Positions 1 through 6,739 are shown, counted from the stretch's first letter. The stretch is 7,574 nt of DNA from Acidobacteriaceae bacterium (GCA_003136335.1 PLEA01000414.1:1-7574); one strand, 5' to 3'. The notes: generated from the letters alone by a model not told the origin. Translations and numbers: made by a program.

Positions 1-7
1 GGAGCGG

Positions 8-37
8 TTGACGCATCTTAATTTTGGCGCTTATGAT
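8..37 (+). promoter_or_regulatory. sigma70-type promoter for the DksA-like gene
   Basis: A TTGACG hexamer (8-13) is followed after 18 bp by TATGAT (32-37). These match the -35 and -10 consensus at 5 of 6 bases each. Transcription would start near 44, leaving a leader of about 87 nt before the ATG at 131. The assignment rests on motif match and position only. Confidence 0.6.
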
Positions 38-55
38 CTTCGTTTGGCCTTAAGA

Positions 56-84
56 CTGCGGACGCCTCCGGGGGGTGTCCGCAG
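56..84 (+). promoter_or_regulatory. Strong leader hairpin upstream of the DksA-like gene
   Basis: CTGCGGAC (56-63) is perfectly complementary to GTCCGCAG (77-84). The stem extends inward through 64-68/72-76 with two G-U wobbles, giving 13 pairs around a 3-nt loop. No U-tract follows directly; the nearest T run is at 100-104, about 15 nt downstream. It is therefore not a classical intrinsic terminator. Lying between the promoter and the start codon, it should be a 5'-UTR structure that affects mRNA stability or translation, or an attenuator. If the promoter at 8-37 is wrong, it could instead end an upstream gene. Confidence 0.55.
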
Positions 85-117
85 ATTCTGATGTCACCCT
101 TTTTAGGAGTCAACCGG

Positions 118-138
118 GTGGAAGTGAGCTATGGATAA
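118..138 (+). other. Possible six-codon leader ORF overlapping the DksA-like start
   Basis: GTG at 118 starts a frame encoding MEVSYG that stops with TAA at 136-138, overlapping the ATG at 131 in another frame. An AGGAG at 105-109 sits 8 nt upstream of this GTG, a better Shine-Dalgarno spacing than anything in front of the ATG. It could couple translation into the main gene. Such a short ORF may easily arise by chance, so this is a weak call. Confidence 0.2.
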
Positions 139-499
139 GAAGAAGCTGGAAGCCTTCAGAAAACGTTTAGAGACGCGGCAGCAGGAATTGCGCCGCACCG
201 TGAATCGTACCCAGGCCGACGGTCGCTCCGCCGACGAAGACACCGCCCAGGACATCGCCGACCGCGCCGCCAGTTCCTATACCAAGGAATTCCTGTTCAG
301 CCAGAGCAACAACGAGCGTCAGCTCTTGCAGATGGTCGACAAGGCCCTCGCCCGTCTCCGCGAAGGCAACTTCGGTGAATGCATCCACTGCGGCAAAGAG
401 ATCAACGCCAAACGCCTGGAAGCCGTCCCCTGGACGCGCCACTGCATCGAATGCCAGGAAAAGCTGGAGCAGGGATTGTTGGAGGAAGCTCCGCGCTAA
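131..499 (+). CDS. DksA/TraR-family zinc-finger transcriptional regulator
   Basis: This 122-aa cytoplasmic protein belongs to the DksA/TraR family, which inserts a coiled coil into the RNA polymerase secondary channel and, with ppGpp in well-studied bacteria, retunes rRNA and biosynthetic promoters. Residues 1-75 look helical and coiled-coil-forming. They contain D41-x-x-D44-x-A46, matching the functional tip motif (DxxDxA) of DksA. The C-terminal finger is C84-x2-C87-x17-C105-x2-C108, the same spacing as in E. coli DksA, followed by a short helix. It is shorter than E. coli DksA (151 aa), lacking part of the N-terminal extension. The ATG at 131 is the first in-frame start after an in-frame TGA at 125; GGAAG at 120-124 can serve as ribosome binding site. 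The gene stands alone behind its own promoter and leader hairpin and converges on the molybdenum hydroxylase genes. The family is clear. Whether it is the main DksA or a paralogue cannot be told here. Confidence 0.93.
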   Translation: MDKKKLEAFRKRLETRQQELRRTVNRTQADGRSADEDTAQDIADRAASSYTKEFLFSQSNNERQLLQMVDKALARLREGNFGECIHCGKEINAKRLEAVPWTRHCIECQEKLEQGLLEEAPR

Positions 500-525
500 G
501 ATGAATTTGAAGATTCGAAGTGAGC

Positions 526-549
526 ACGCCGCCGGGAAATCGGCGGCGT
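526..549 (+). terminator. Possible terminator hairpin after the DksA-like gene
   Basis: ACGCCGCCG (526-534) and CGGCGGCGT (541-549) form a perfect 9-bp GC-rich stem with a 6-nt loop, 27 nt after the stop codon. The downstream sequence is only moderately T-rich (scattered T's through 573), so intrinsic termination may be weak. The position between two convergent genes fits a terminator, possibly bidirectional. Confidence 0.5.
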
Positions 550-566
550 TCGTGTCTAATCCGTTT

Positions 567-608
567 GTCATTTCGACCCCCGAGCGAACGCGAGGGGCGG
601 AGGAATCT
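567..608. repeat. REP-like intergenic palindromic repeat (candidate)
   Basis: The element begins GTCATTTCGACC and ends GGAGGAATCT. Its core has a CCCC arm (577-580) and a GGGG arm (594-597) around a CG-rich centre, so it is an imperfect palindrome. It lies in the convergent spacer between the DksA-like gene and the molybdopterin subunit. The layout resembles dispersed intergenic repeats that I recall from acidobacterial genomes. Only one copy is in the window, so repetitiveness is not shown here. Confidence 0.4.
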
Positions 609-659
609 GGGTCTATCGGCACGCATTATGCACTTCCGCACGCGCCTTACCTCAAACCC

Positions 660-2858
660 TCAAGTCACTGACTTCAACTGAAACGGCAGCTTGCGCAGCC
701 GCTGCCCCGAGGGCGCAAAAATCGCATTCGCCACCGCCGGCGCGATCGGCGGCAATCCCGGCTCGCCCATCCCCCCGGGATCTTCTTTGCTGCCGACTAA
801 ATGCATCTCGATCGGCGGAGCCTCATTGATCCGAATCGGATCGTATCCATCAAAATTAGTTTGCTCGACCACCCCGTTCTTGATAGTGATCTCATTCTTC
901 AGCGCGGCGCTCAATCCAAAAATAATCGCGCCCTCAGTCTGCGAACGAACCGACTCCGGATTCACAATCTGCCCGCAATCCACCGCGGCCACAATGCGAT
1001 CGATCTTGAACTCGCCGCCCTTCACCGTTACTTCCGCGACCTCGGCAAAATAGCTTCCGAACGAGCAGAACGCCGCAATCCCACGCCCCCGACCTTTGGG
1101 CAGCGGCTTACCCCAATCCGCCTTTTCCGCCGCCATCTCCAGCACGGCGCGCAGTCGAGCCGGATCGGGATCGTCATCGCTCTTCGCCTTCCAGTTTGCC
1201 GGCTTCACCAGCAGCGTCTTGCGGAACTGCAGGGGGTCATGGCCGGCCGCGGCCGCCAATTCATCGATGAAACTTTCTACCGCGAATCCGTTAAATGAAT
1301 TCTCCACCGACCGCCACCAGGCCCGCGGAACGGCACTCGCCACGCCATTGAACTCGAGCCGCACATTCGGAATCGCGTACGGCATTTCCTTCGCGCCGCC
1401 AACTTCCTGCCGTTCCGGGGGGGCGTGCGGATCCCAATACCCGCGAATCGACGTCGAGGCCAGCGTGTGAAACCACGCCACGGGACGTCCATTCGCATCG
1501 ACCACGCCCTGCATGCGATGGCACGACGCAGGCCGGTAAAAGTCGTGCGTCATATCATCTTCCCGGGTCCACACCAATTGCACGGGCTTGCCGACTACTC
1601 TCGCGATCTGCGCCACCTCCGCCGGATAGTCAGCCATATAGCGCCGCCCAAATCCGCCGCCCATGAGCGTCGTGTGCACAATAACTTTGTCGGGCTTGAG
1701 CCCGAGCACCTGAGCCACCGTCCCCTGCACCCAATCCGGCGATTGCGTCGGAGCCCACACTTCCGCATCGCCCGCGCGCACATGCGCTGTGATGTTCATC
1801 GGCTCCATCGTCGCGTGCGCCAATAACGGCATCTCGTACAACGCCTCTATTTTTTTCGCTCCCTGCGAAAGCGCTGCGTCCACATCGCCATCGTTACGCA
1901 CCCGCTTGCCCGGCTTTTGCGCCGCGCCTTGCAATCCCGCACGCATTCCCTCGCTCGATTCCGAAACCGCCGCGCCGTGGTCCCAGGTAATCTGCAGTGC
2001 GTCCCGCCCCTTCATCGCGGCCCAGGTGGAATCAGCGACCACTACAATCCCTCCGGCAGTGAACTTATCGGCGCCGAGCGCTGGGATTTCAAAAACATCG
2101 CGCACACCCGCCACTGCCTTCGCTTTGCCCGCATCGAAGTGCGCCGCCTTACCCCCAAACGTCGGACATCGCGCCACCACCGCAAAGACCATCTCCGGAA
2201 CCCGCACATCGATCCCGAACTGCGCGCTGCCGTTCACCTTCGAAGGCACATCCACCCTTGGCGTAGCATGCCCAATCAATTCAAAATTCGACTCATCCTT
2301 GAGCTGCACTTTCTCGGGATCGCGCATTGGCAACTTCCGCGCAGCCTCCACCAGTTCCCCGTAACTAGCCTGGCGATCCGATTTCTCGTGCAGCACGCTT
2401 CCTTTCTTGGCCTCGCATTCGGCTGGCGAAACGTTCCACTTCGCCGCCGCCGCCGTAATCATCAACGCGCGCACGGTCGCACCCGCCTTTCGCAGCGGCG
2501 TGAAACTCTCGATCGTGCTCCCGCTTCCACCCGTCCCCATGTGCGCATAAATATCCGGCCGCGTCTCCGCCAGTTTCACGCTCACCGAATTAAAGTCAAT
2601 CTCAGCCTCCTCCGCGAGAATCATCGCCAGCCCGGTTTTGATCCCCTGCCCCATCTCCGACTTCGCCACGATCAGCGTGATGTGACCGTCCGGCTTCACA
2701 TGAACATACGCATCAAACGGATTCGGCGCAGCTTTCTTCGCCCCTGGATCGGACTTCTGCGCACGCAGCAACGATCCCGAAAGCCTGACGCCAATCACGA
2801 GCGCTCCTGCTCCGGCGACCGCTCCTCCTACCACGAATTGTCGGCGGCTGATGGCCAT
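660..2858 (-). CDS. Tat-exported molybdopterin subunit, IorB-like (xanthine dehydrogenase family)
   Basis: This is the large catalytic subunit (732 aa) of a two-subunit molybdenum hydroxylase of the isoquinoline 1-oxidoreductase / membrane aldehyde dehydrogenase type. The family oxidises N-heterocycles or aldehydes with water as oxygen source. The N-terminus SRRQFVVGG plus a hydrophobic stretch (about residues 4-26) is a twin-arginine signal, so the folded complex should act in the periplasm. An a/b-hammerhead-like segment starts near 205 ([14 protein letters not shown]). Molybdopterin-binding signatures include MGGGFGRR (399-406) and GMGEPG near 696-701, where E699 is the expected catalytic glutamate. 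The ATG at 2858 is preferred because AGGAG lies 7 nt upstream. An ATG at 2864 would add two residues but has that AGGAG only 1 nt away. The gene starts 2 nt after the restored stop of the [2Fe-2S] subunit, so translation is probably coupled. No FAD subunit or cytochrome partner is in view. The frame is intact throughout; the substrate is unknown. Confidence 0.93.
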   Translation of the reverse strand: MAISRRQFVVGGAVAGAGALVIGVRLSGSLLRAQKSDPGAKKAAPNPFDAYVHVKPDGHITLIVAKSEMGQGIKTGLAMILAEEAEIDFNSVSVKLAETRPDIYAHMGTGGSGSTIESFTPLRKAGATVRALMITAAAAKWNVSPAECEAKKGSVLHEKSDRQASYGELVEAARKLPMRDPEKVQLKDESNFELIGHATPRVDVPSKVNGSAQFGIDVRVPEMVFAVVARCPTFGGKAAHFDAGKAKAVAGVRDVFEIPALGADKFTAGGIVVVADSTWAAMKGRDALQITWDHGAAVSESSEGMRAGLQGAAQKPGKRVRNDGDVDAALSQGAKKIEALYEMPLLAHATMEPMNITAHVRAGDAEVWAPTQSPDWVQGTVAQVLGLKPDKVIVHTTLMGGGFGRRYMADYPAEVAQIARVVGKPVQLVWTREDDMTHDFYRPASCHRMQGVVDANGRPVAWFHTLASTSIRGYWDPHAPPERQEVGGAKEMPYAIPNVRLEFNGVASAVPRAWWRSVENSFNGFAVESFIDELAAAAGHDPLQFRKTLLVKPANWKAKSDDDPDPARLRAVLEMAAEKADWGKPLPKGRGRGIAAFCSFGSYFAEVAEVTVKGGEFKIDRIVAAVDCGQIVNPESVRSQTEGAIIFGLSAALKNEITIKNGVVEQTNFDGYDPIRINEAPPIEMHLVGSKEDPGGMGEPGLPPIAPAVANAIFAPSGQRLRKLPFQLKSVT

Positions 2859-2860
2859 GT

Positions 2861-3345
2861 TCATGCTCCTTTCCCAGCGCTAACACTGGCGCTAGAACGA
2901 CTCGCGCGATGAATGGCCCCTCGTATCCGCTGATACATGCCGCACCGGCACAAGTTCCCACCATCGCCGCGTCGATCTGCTCGTCGCTAGGCTTGGGAGT
3001 TTTCGCCAGCAGGGCCGCCGCCGACATGATCTGCCCCGTCTGGCAGTATCCACACTGCGGCACCTGCTCGGCGATCCACGCCCTTTGGACCGGATGCGTG
3101 TTGTCCGCCGACAGCCCCTCGATGGTCGTGATCTTCTTCGCCCCCACCGACGATACTGGAGTCTGGCACGCGCGCACGGCCGCGCCATACAGATGAACCG
3201 TGCACGCGCCGCACAGTCCCATGCCGCAGCCATACTTCGTGCCCGTCAGGTTCAGCTTGTCGCGCAGCACCCACAACAGAGGAGTGTCGGGAGCAATCTC
3301 AACCTCGTGCGGACGATTGTTGATCACTAAATGAATCGCAGCCAT
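2861..3345 (-). CDS. [2Fe-2S] subunit of IorA-like molybdenum hydroxylase, frameshifted near its C-terminus
   Basis: This is the small electron-transfer subunit that passes electrons from the molybdenum site through two [2Fe-2S] clusters. The plant-ferredoxin-type N-terminal cluster is intact (C40, C45, C48, C60). The second domain supplies C98-x2-C101 (QCGYCQTGQ). The family then requires a CxC pair. In the uninterrupted frame the protein instead runs on out of family after about residue 130 and stops only at 2713, deep inside the next gene (210 aa). Adding one G at the GGG run at 2957-2959 restores [18 protein letters not shown], with C133 and C135, and a stop at 2863-2861. The repaired product is 161 aa, the usual family length, and ends 2 nt before the downstream start. 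The coordinates given are those of the repaired gene. The subunit has no signal peptide; family members are co-exported with the Tat-bearing large subunit. The defect may be a true mutation or an assembly or sequencing indel. No clear promoter or ribosome binding site was seen upstream. Confidence 0.85.
2866..2870 (-). promoter_or_regulatory. Shine-Dalgarno for the molybdopterin subunit
   Basis: The minus strand reads AGGAG here. It is 7 nt from the ATG at 2858-2856 and only 1 nt from the ATG at 2864-2862, which favours the downstream start. It lies inside the last codons of the [2Fe-2S] subunit. Confidence 0.65.
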
Positions 3346-3442
3346 GGGAGAACTGCCGAAGCGGAGGTTATTGCGTTAGACGAGGCTACCCCAAGAAGGT
3401 TTGAGTGCGCAAATGGAAGTTAGGCGCGCCGTCGACGAAGAC

Positions 3443-3492
3443 GTAGCGCCGGCATCGTGCCGGCTGTCGCGGCGGCGGGACGGCGGCGCTAC
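3443..3492. repeat. Palindromic intergenic repeat abutting the M28 peptidase stop codon
   Basis: The outer arms GTAGCGCC (3443-3450) and GGCGCTAC (3485-3492) are perfect inverted repeats. Inside the left half is a hairpin, GCCGGC-ATCGT-GCCGGC (3448-3464). The right half holds CGGCGG repeated directly around CGGGA (3470-3486). The element ends on the base next to the TAA stop codon (3495-3493) of the peptidase gene. It could serve as that gene's transcription terminator or 3' stabiliser. It resembles dispersed GTAGCGCCGGC-type repeats I recall from acidobacterial genomes, but only one full copy is in this window. Confidence 0.5.
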
Positions 3493-5274
3493 TTAGTTGT
3501 CAGGCTTCTTCATTTCCTCTGCCGCCGCCTCAGCTCCCGGCATCAAGTTCTTCAGCGGAGCCTTGCGCTGCTCCTCGAGTTCCGGACGCGGCAACGGTTT
3601 GCGCGGCAACATCTGATCCCGCATCGCCGTGTTGAACACAAAGATTGCCTCGACTACCGCCGCCTGCGCCAGATCATCCGGCTGCAGCCGCTCGTAAGTG
3701 TCCATGTTGGAATGATGCGTCCGCGACCCGTAATCGAGTTGATCCTGAATGAACTGAAATCCCGGCACGCCCACCGAGTCGAAGGCCTCGTGATCAGTCC
3801 CGCCCGTGTTCCTCATCGTCAGCGTGCTCACGCCCAGGTCCTTCAAGGGCTCAATCCACTGCTGAAAGATGGGACCAACCGAGGCATTCTCCTGCAAATA
3901 AACGCCGCGAACTTTTCCCGTGCCGTTGTCCAGGTTGAAGTAGCCAGATATCTTCTGCTGCTCCGGCTTCACCTGCACCGCGCCCGCGGGCTTGCGCAGG
4001 AAGTCCGGCAGCTTCACTTGGTCCGGAGCGGTCGAGAGCGGCACGTATCCGAAATGCTGCTTCACATAGCCGTACGACCCAAATTCTCCCTGCTCTTCGC
4101 CGGTCCATAATCCAACTCGGATCATCCTCCGCGACTGCACATGCAAGGCGTTCAGGATGCGCATCACCTCCATCGCGACCACCGTTCCCGCTCCGTTGTC
4201 AGTGGCGCCGGTCGCCGAAGCCCACGAATCCAGGTGTCCGCCCACCATCACCACTTCATCTTTCAGTTTAGGATCGGTGCCTGGGATTTCTGCAATCGTG
4301 TCAAACCCGTGTTCGTGATCGCCGGTAAATTCCGTCTCCACATCCATCTCCACAGTAACCGGCACGTTCGCCTTCAGCAGCCGGAACACGCGCCCGTAGC
4401 TCTCGATCGCCATCACCACGATGGGGAGAGCCTCGGCGTGTTGACGCTGATAGGTGAACCACCCCATCCCACTACCGCCATCATCAAAAATCGTTCCGCC
4501 GGATCCGCCATTATTTCGCCCATCGCGGCTTGGAACCACGATCCCAGCCGCATGCTCCGCGGCAAAGAACTGTCCAGCCTTCTCGCGAAATTCCAGCCGC
4601 TTGATGAAGGTCGCGAAAAAGTCTTCTTGCTCCCCGACGTGCACCGGATATTCGGCGGTCTGCTTGAGATTGGCATCGTCTCTGCGTTCCCACAGCGCCT
4701 TGTCGACCGGCTTCACGTCGCGCATCTCGCCAAAGAAAACAATTTGGCCCGCCAGTTTGCCCTTGTACTTTTCCAGCTCCTTCTCGTCCTTCGCATTTAC
4801 CCAAACCGCGCGCCCATTGACAGGCCCCTTGCTCGCGGGCGACCAGGGCAGCGCCTGCGCAATAAACACCGCCGTGTCCGGCGCCGACATCCGCACCCAG
4901 GTGTTGAGCTGCCGCCAGCCCATGCCGAACTCGCCCCAATCCTCAAGATGCGCATTGCTGCATCCCATGGCGGCAAACTGGTCGCGCGTCCACTCATTGG
5001 CCCGCTTCAGGTTCGGAGATCCAGTGAGCCGCGGCCCGATCCCATCCATCAGCGCGGAAGCAAACTCCATCACGTGCGAGTGCGCCAGCCCCTCGTCGCG
5101 AATGCGCTGGTACATCGTGTAATCCAGATTCTCCGTCGCCGGTTGAGCCAGTTCGTACGAAGGCTTGCTTGCTTCGTCGGCTTTTGTATCTTTGGATTTC
5201 TTCTCAGCCGCAGACCCTGAGAAGCTCAGGCACAGCACAACTGCAAAGGTTGAGAGCAACTTGAGCGAGGGCAT
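3493..5274 (-). CDS. Secreted M28-family zinc metallopeptidase
   Basis: This 593-aa protein has a Sec signal peptide (residues 1 to about 22, hydrophobic core LLSTFAVVLCLSFSG, likely cleavage near SGSA-AEK) and a lysine-rich linker, so it should be periplasmic or secreted. The C-terminal half has the co-catalytic zinc site of M28 aminopeptidases/carboxypeptidases: H347 in GGHLDS, bridging D359 in ATDNGAG, the E393-E394 pair in WTGEEQGE, D449 in FNLDNG, and H521 in THHSNMDT. GGTDHEAFD (491-499) is also family-typical. Residues about 150-300 form an insert that may be a PA-like domain. A glycine-rich stretch at 251-271 (GRNNGGSGG onward) is unusual. The likely role is hydrolysis of N- or C-terminal residues from external peptides for nutrient scavenging; specificity cannot be read. 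GAGG on the minus strand (5288-5285) lies 10 nt before the ATG. The next minus-strand gene is 147 bp downstream beyond a palindromic repeat, so an operon with the molybdenum hydroxylase is doubtful. Confidence 0.92.
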   Translation of the reverse strand: MPSLKLLSTFAVVLCLSFSGSAAEKKSKDTKADEASKPSYELAQPATENLDYTMYQRIRDEGLAHSHVMEFASALMDGIGPRLTGSPNLKRANEWTRDQFAAMGCSNAHLEDWGEFGMGWRQLNTWVRMSAPDTAVFIAQALPWSPASKGPVNGRAVWVNAKDEKELEKYKGKLAGQIVFFGEMRDVKPVDKALWERRDDANLKQTAEYPVHVGEQEDFFATFIKRLEFREKAGQFFAAEHAAGIVVPSRDGRNNGGSGGTIFDDGGSGMGWFTYQRQHAEALPIVVMAIESYGRVFRLLKANVPVTVEMDVETEFTGDHEHGFDTIAEIPGTDPKLKDEVVMVGGHLDSWASATGATDNGAGTVVAMEVMRILNALHVQSRRMIRVGLWTGEEQGEFGSYGYVKQHFGYVPLSTAPDQVKLPDFLRKPAGAVQVKPEQQKISGYFNLDNGTGKVRGVYLQENASVGPIFQQWIEPLKDLGVSTLTMRNTGGTDHEAFDSVGVPGFQFIQDQLDYGSRTHHSNMDTYERLQPDDLAQAAVVEAIFVFNTAMRDQMLPRKPLPRPELEEQRKAPLKNLMPGAEAAAEEMKKPDN

Positions 5275-5344
5275 TCTTCGGTTTCCTCTTTATAGAACAG
5301 AAAACGCAGAGTAGCAGATACGTCACTATTTGCGAAAGGCGTAG

Positions 5345-5506
5345 CGCCCAGCCATTTCTTCGAGAGCGCCCGTTAACAGTTTCCAACGAGTTAGCTGGCG
5401 ATTTCGCCACAAGAACTTCATTCCAAAGCTCTCATTATCCGATCGATCCGCAGATCTCGACACCGCCAATCAGAACCTGCGCGAGCTCTCGGCGCGCCTG
5501 CTCCAG
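5345..5506 (+). other. In-frame open upstream extension of the histidine kinase, without a normal start
   Basis: After a TAG at 5342 the frame stays open into the kinase. The last part reads DLDTANQNLRELSARLLQLQ, which looks like the coiled linker that normally precedes the H-box in kinases of this class. No ATG or GTG occurs in this stretch, only ATT (5354, 5420) and CTG (5477, 5498). It may be the remnant of a longer gene that lost its 5' end. Together with 5275-5344 it forms the divergent spacer to the M28 gene, where I found no convincing promoter. Confidence 0.45.
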
Positions 5507-6184
5507 TTGCAAGACGACGAGAGGCGCCTTATCGCTCGCGAACTTCACGACAGCGTTGGACAAATGTTGGCGGCTCTGAACATGAACCTGTCTACCGTAC
5601 GAGGAGACATTGAGCGCCTGGCCAAAACCGCCGACGCCCTGACCGACAGCGAAAATCTAGTCCATGAAATGACCAGTGAAGTCCGCACCATTTCTCACTT
5701 GCTGCATCCGCCTTTGCTCGATGAAGCAGGCCTGTCGTCCGCCCTTCGCTGGTATGTCGACGGATTTGCTCTCCGCAGCAAAATCAGCGTTGATCTCGAT
5801 CTCCCGGAGGACTTCGGCCGACTAACGCGTGAATCGGAGACCGCCATTTTTCGCGTGGTACAGGAATGCCTTACGAATATTCACCGCCATTCTGGAAGTC
5901 CGCTCGCCAAGATTCGCCTTCGCCAGCGCGACGATCAGGTGATGGTCGAGATCCAAGACAAGGGCAAAGGCATCCCCCCCGAAAAGAAAGAGGAGATGTC
6001 TTCAACCGGCACTCCCGAAGTTGGAATCCGAGGCATGCGAGAAAGGCTAAGACAGCTTGGAGGAACTCTGGAAATTAACTCGAATGGGACGGGCACCGTC
6101 ATCGTAGTCAGCCTGCCAATCACCGAGACTTCCTCGCCTTCTCACCCCGTCGCGGTTACCGACACCTCGCCCGCCGCAGCGTAA
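5507..6184 (+). CDS. NarL-type (HisKA_3/HATPase_c) sensor histidine kinase core, 5'-truncated
   Basis: The protein is the catalytic half of a two-component sensor kinase that would autophosphorylate and pass phosphate to a LuxR/NarL-class response regulator. With a TTG start it has 225 residues. The dimerisation/phosphoacceptor segment is ERRLIARELHDSVGQ with H14. The ATPase domain has an N-box (VVQECLTNIHRHS, N124), a G1 box (DKGKGIP, D151-G153-G155) and a G2 box (GIRGMRERL, from G173), so the ATP site looks intact. There is no membrane segment, PAS, GAF or other sensor domain, and no Shine-Dalgarno before the TTG. The kinase-like linker continues upstream in frame to about 5459 with no ATG or GTG. 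The gene is probably a 5'-truncated remnant, or it uses an unusual start. The C-terminal tail is Ser/Thr/Pro-rich. No response regulator is nearby. Confidence 0.8.
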   Translation: MQDDERRLIARELHDSVGQMLAALNMNLSTVRGDIERLAKTADALTDSENLVHEMTSEVRTISHLLHPPLLDEAGLSSALRWYVDGFALRSKISVDLDLPEDFGRLTRESETAIFRVVQECLTNIHRHSGSPLAKIRLRQRDDQVMVEIQDKGKGIPPEKKEEMSSTGTPEVGIRGMRERLRQLGGTLEINSNGTGTVIVVSLPITETSSPSHPVAVTDTSPAAA

Positions 6185-6310
6185 GACTGCGCCCGCCGGA
6201 GAAACTTCCACCCTCTTGAAGGACGCGAAAGAGTGAAGCCTCCGACCCCCGTTGGGCTGCTTTCGAAATCCACGCGTGTGCAGTTTTGACCAGATTCGGA
6301 AAGCCCTGAA

Positions 6311-6319
6311 TGGAATAAT
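6311..6319 (+). promoter_or_regulatory. Possible extended -10 promoter for the small CxxC protein
   Basis: TG-G-AATAAT is an extended -10 motif with 5 of 6 matches in the hexamer. Transcription would start near 6326, about 33 nt before the GTG at 6359. A TTGACC at 6286-6291 lies 22 bp upstream of the hexamer, too far to be its -35 box. Motif evidence only. Confidence 0.35.
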
Positions 6320-6346
6320 TGAGGAACTCTTCAGCGAATGTGTCCC

Positions 6347-6352
6347 AGGAGG
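6347..6352 (+). promoter_or_regulatory. Perfect Shine-Dalgarno that decides a GTG start
   Basis: AGGAGG lies 6 nt before GTG at 6359. This is the best ribosome binding site in the window. It favours 6359 over the in-frame ATG at 6338, whose nearest purine-rich site (GAGGA, 6321-6325) is 12 nt away. Confidence 0.7.
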
Positions 6353-6358
6353 CACCTC

Positions 6359-6739
6359 GTGCTCAACCTCGCACGCTTTTCAATCTGCTCTATCTGTACC
6401 AGACCCCTGAAGCTTGAAACCTGCAAGGTGGATGAACTCGGGCAGGCTGTTCACGAGGGATGTTATCTACTTAAGATCAGTTTGAAACTGGCACGAGGCC
6501 AACCAAAGCTCAGGAACGACATTGCCGAGGTCACTGCCGAAAATCCCCTTCACCGAGCAATCGTAGAATTCCTTGACTCTGCAAGCACTGCTTCGGCTCC
6601 GATCTTCTGCCGCGATTGCGGATCAGCCGTTGAATACCGAAAGTCTACTTTCTCCTATGGAGCACAAAGCTGGGAGGTAGCGTTGCCGATCTGCCTTCAG
6701 TGCCACCCCATCTTGAACATCCCGATGTCTGACGCCTAG
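6359..6739 (+). CDS. Small protein with two cysteine clusters, unknown function
   Basis: This is a 126-aa soluble protein without signal peptide or membrane segment. The N-terminal cluster is C10-x2-C13, C22, H32-x2-C35 (SICSICTRPL ... DELGQAVHEGCY). The C-terminal cluster is C84-x2-C87 and C112-x2-C115-H116 (FCRDCG ... CLQCH). Each could bind one zinc ion, in rubredoxin-like or zinc-ribbon-like knuckles. A helical stretch of about 45 residues (35-80) separates them. The first motif resembles small hypothetical proteins I recall from Acidobacteria, but I know no function. The gene is preceded by a perfect AGGAGG and a GTG start; starting at the ATG at 6338 would add seven residues. It is separate from the kinase upstream (174-bp gap) and the TPR gene downstream (134-bp gap). 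Zinc binding is inferred from cysteine spacing alone; a nucleic-acid or protein-interaction role is possible but unsupported. Confidence 0.75.
   Translation: MLNLARFSICSICTRPLKLETCKVDELGQAVHEGCYLLKISLKLARGQPKLRNDIAEVTAENPLHRAIVEFLDSASTASAPIFCRDCGSAVEYRKSTFSYGAQSWEVALPICLQCHPILNIPMSDA

Noticed and set aside
56..84. Leader hairpin as an intrinsic terminator of an upstream gene
   Set aside because: No T-tract follows the stem on either strand, and a good promoter lies just upstream of it.
167..622. 151-codon minus-strand open frame opposite the DksA-like gene
   Set aside because: It covers the zinc-finger gene in antisense and runs through the intergenic hairpin and repeat. No family resemblance was seen.
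1917..2912. 331-codon plus-strand open frame opposite the molybdopterin subunit
   Set aside because: The translation is Arg/His/Pro-rich with no recognisable domain. It lies antisense to a gene with clear family motifs throughout, and is a by-product of GC-rich codon bias.
2713..3345. 210-aa version of the [2Fe-2S] subunit as a genuine long form
   Set aside because: The residues after about 130 are out of family and read the start of the molybdopterin gene in another frame, while the expected C-terminus exists intact one frame away.
4141..5220. 359-codon plus-strand open frame opposite the M28 peptidase
   Set aside because: Arg/His-rich low-quality translation with no domain, antisense to a well-supported peptidase gene.
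5301..5345. Promoter for the M28 gene in the divergent spacer
   Set aside because: The only TATA-like hexamer on the minus strand (TATAAA near 5294-5289) overlaps the ribosome binding region and has no -35 partner at a valid spacing.
6286..6319. TTGACC with AATAAT as a standard -35/-10 pair
   Set aside because: The 22-bp spacing is too long for sigma70. Only the extended -10 is kept.
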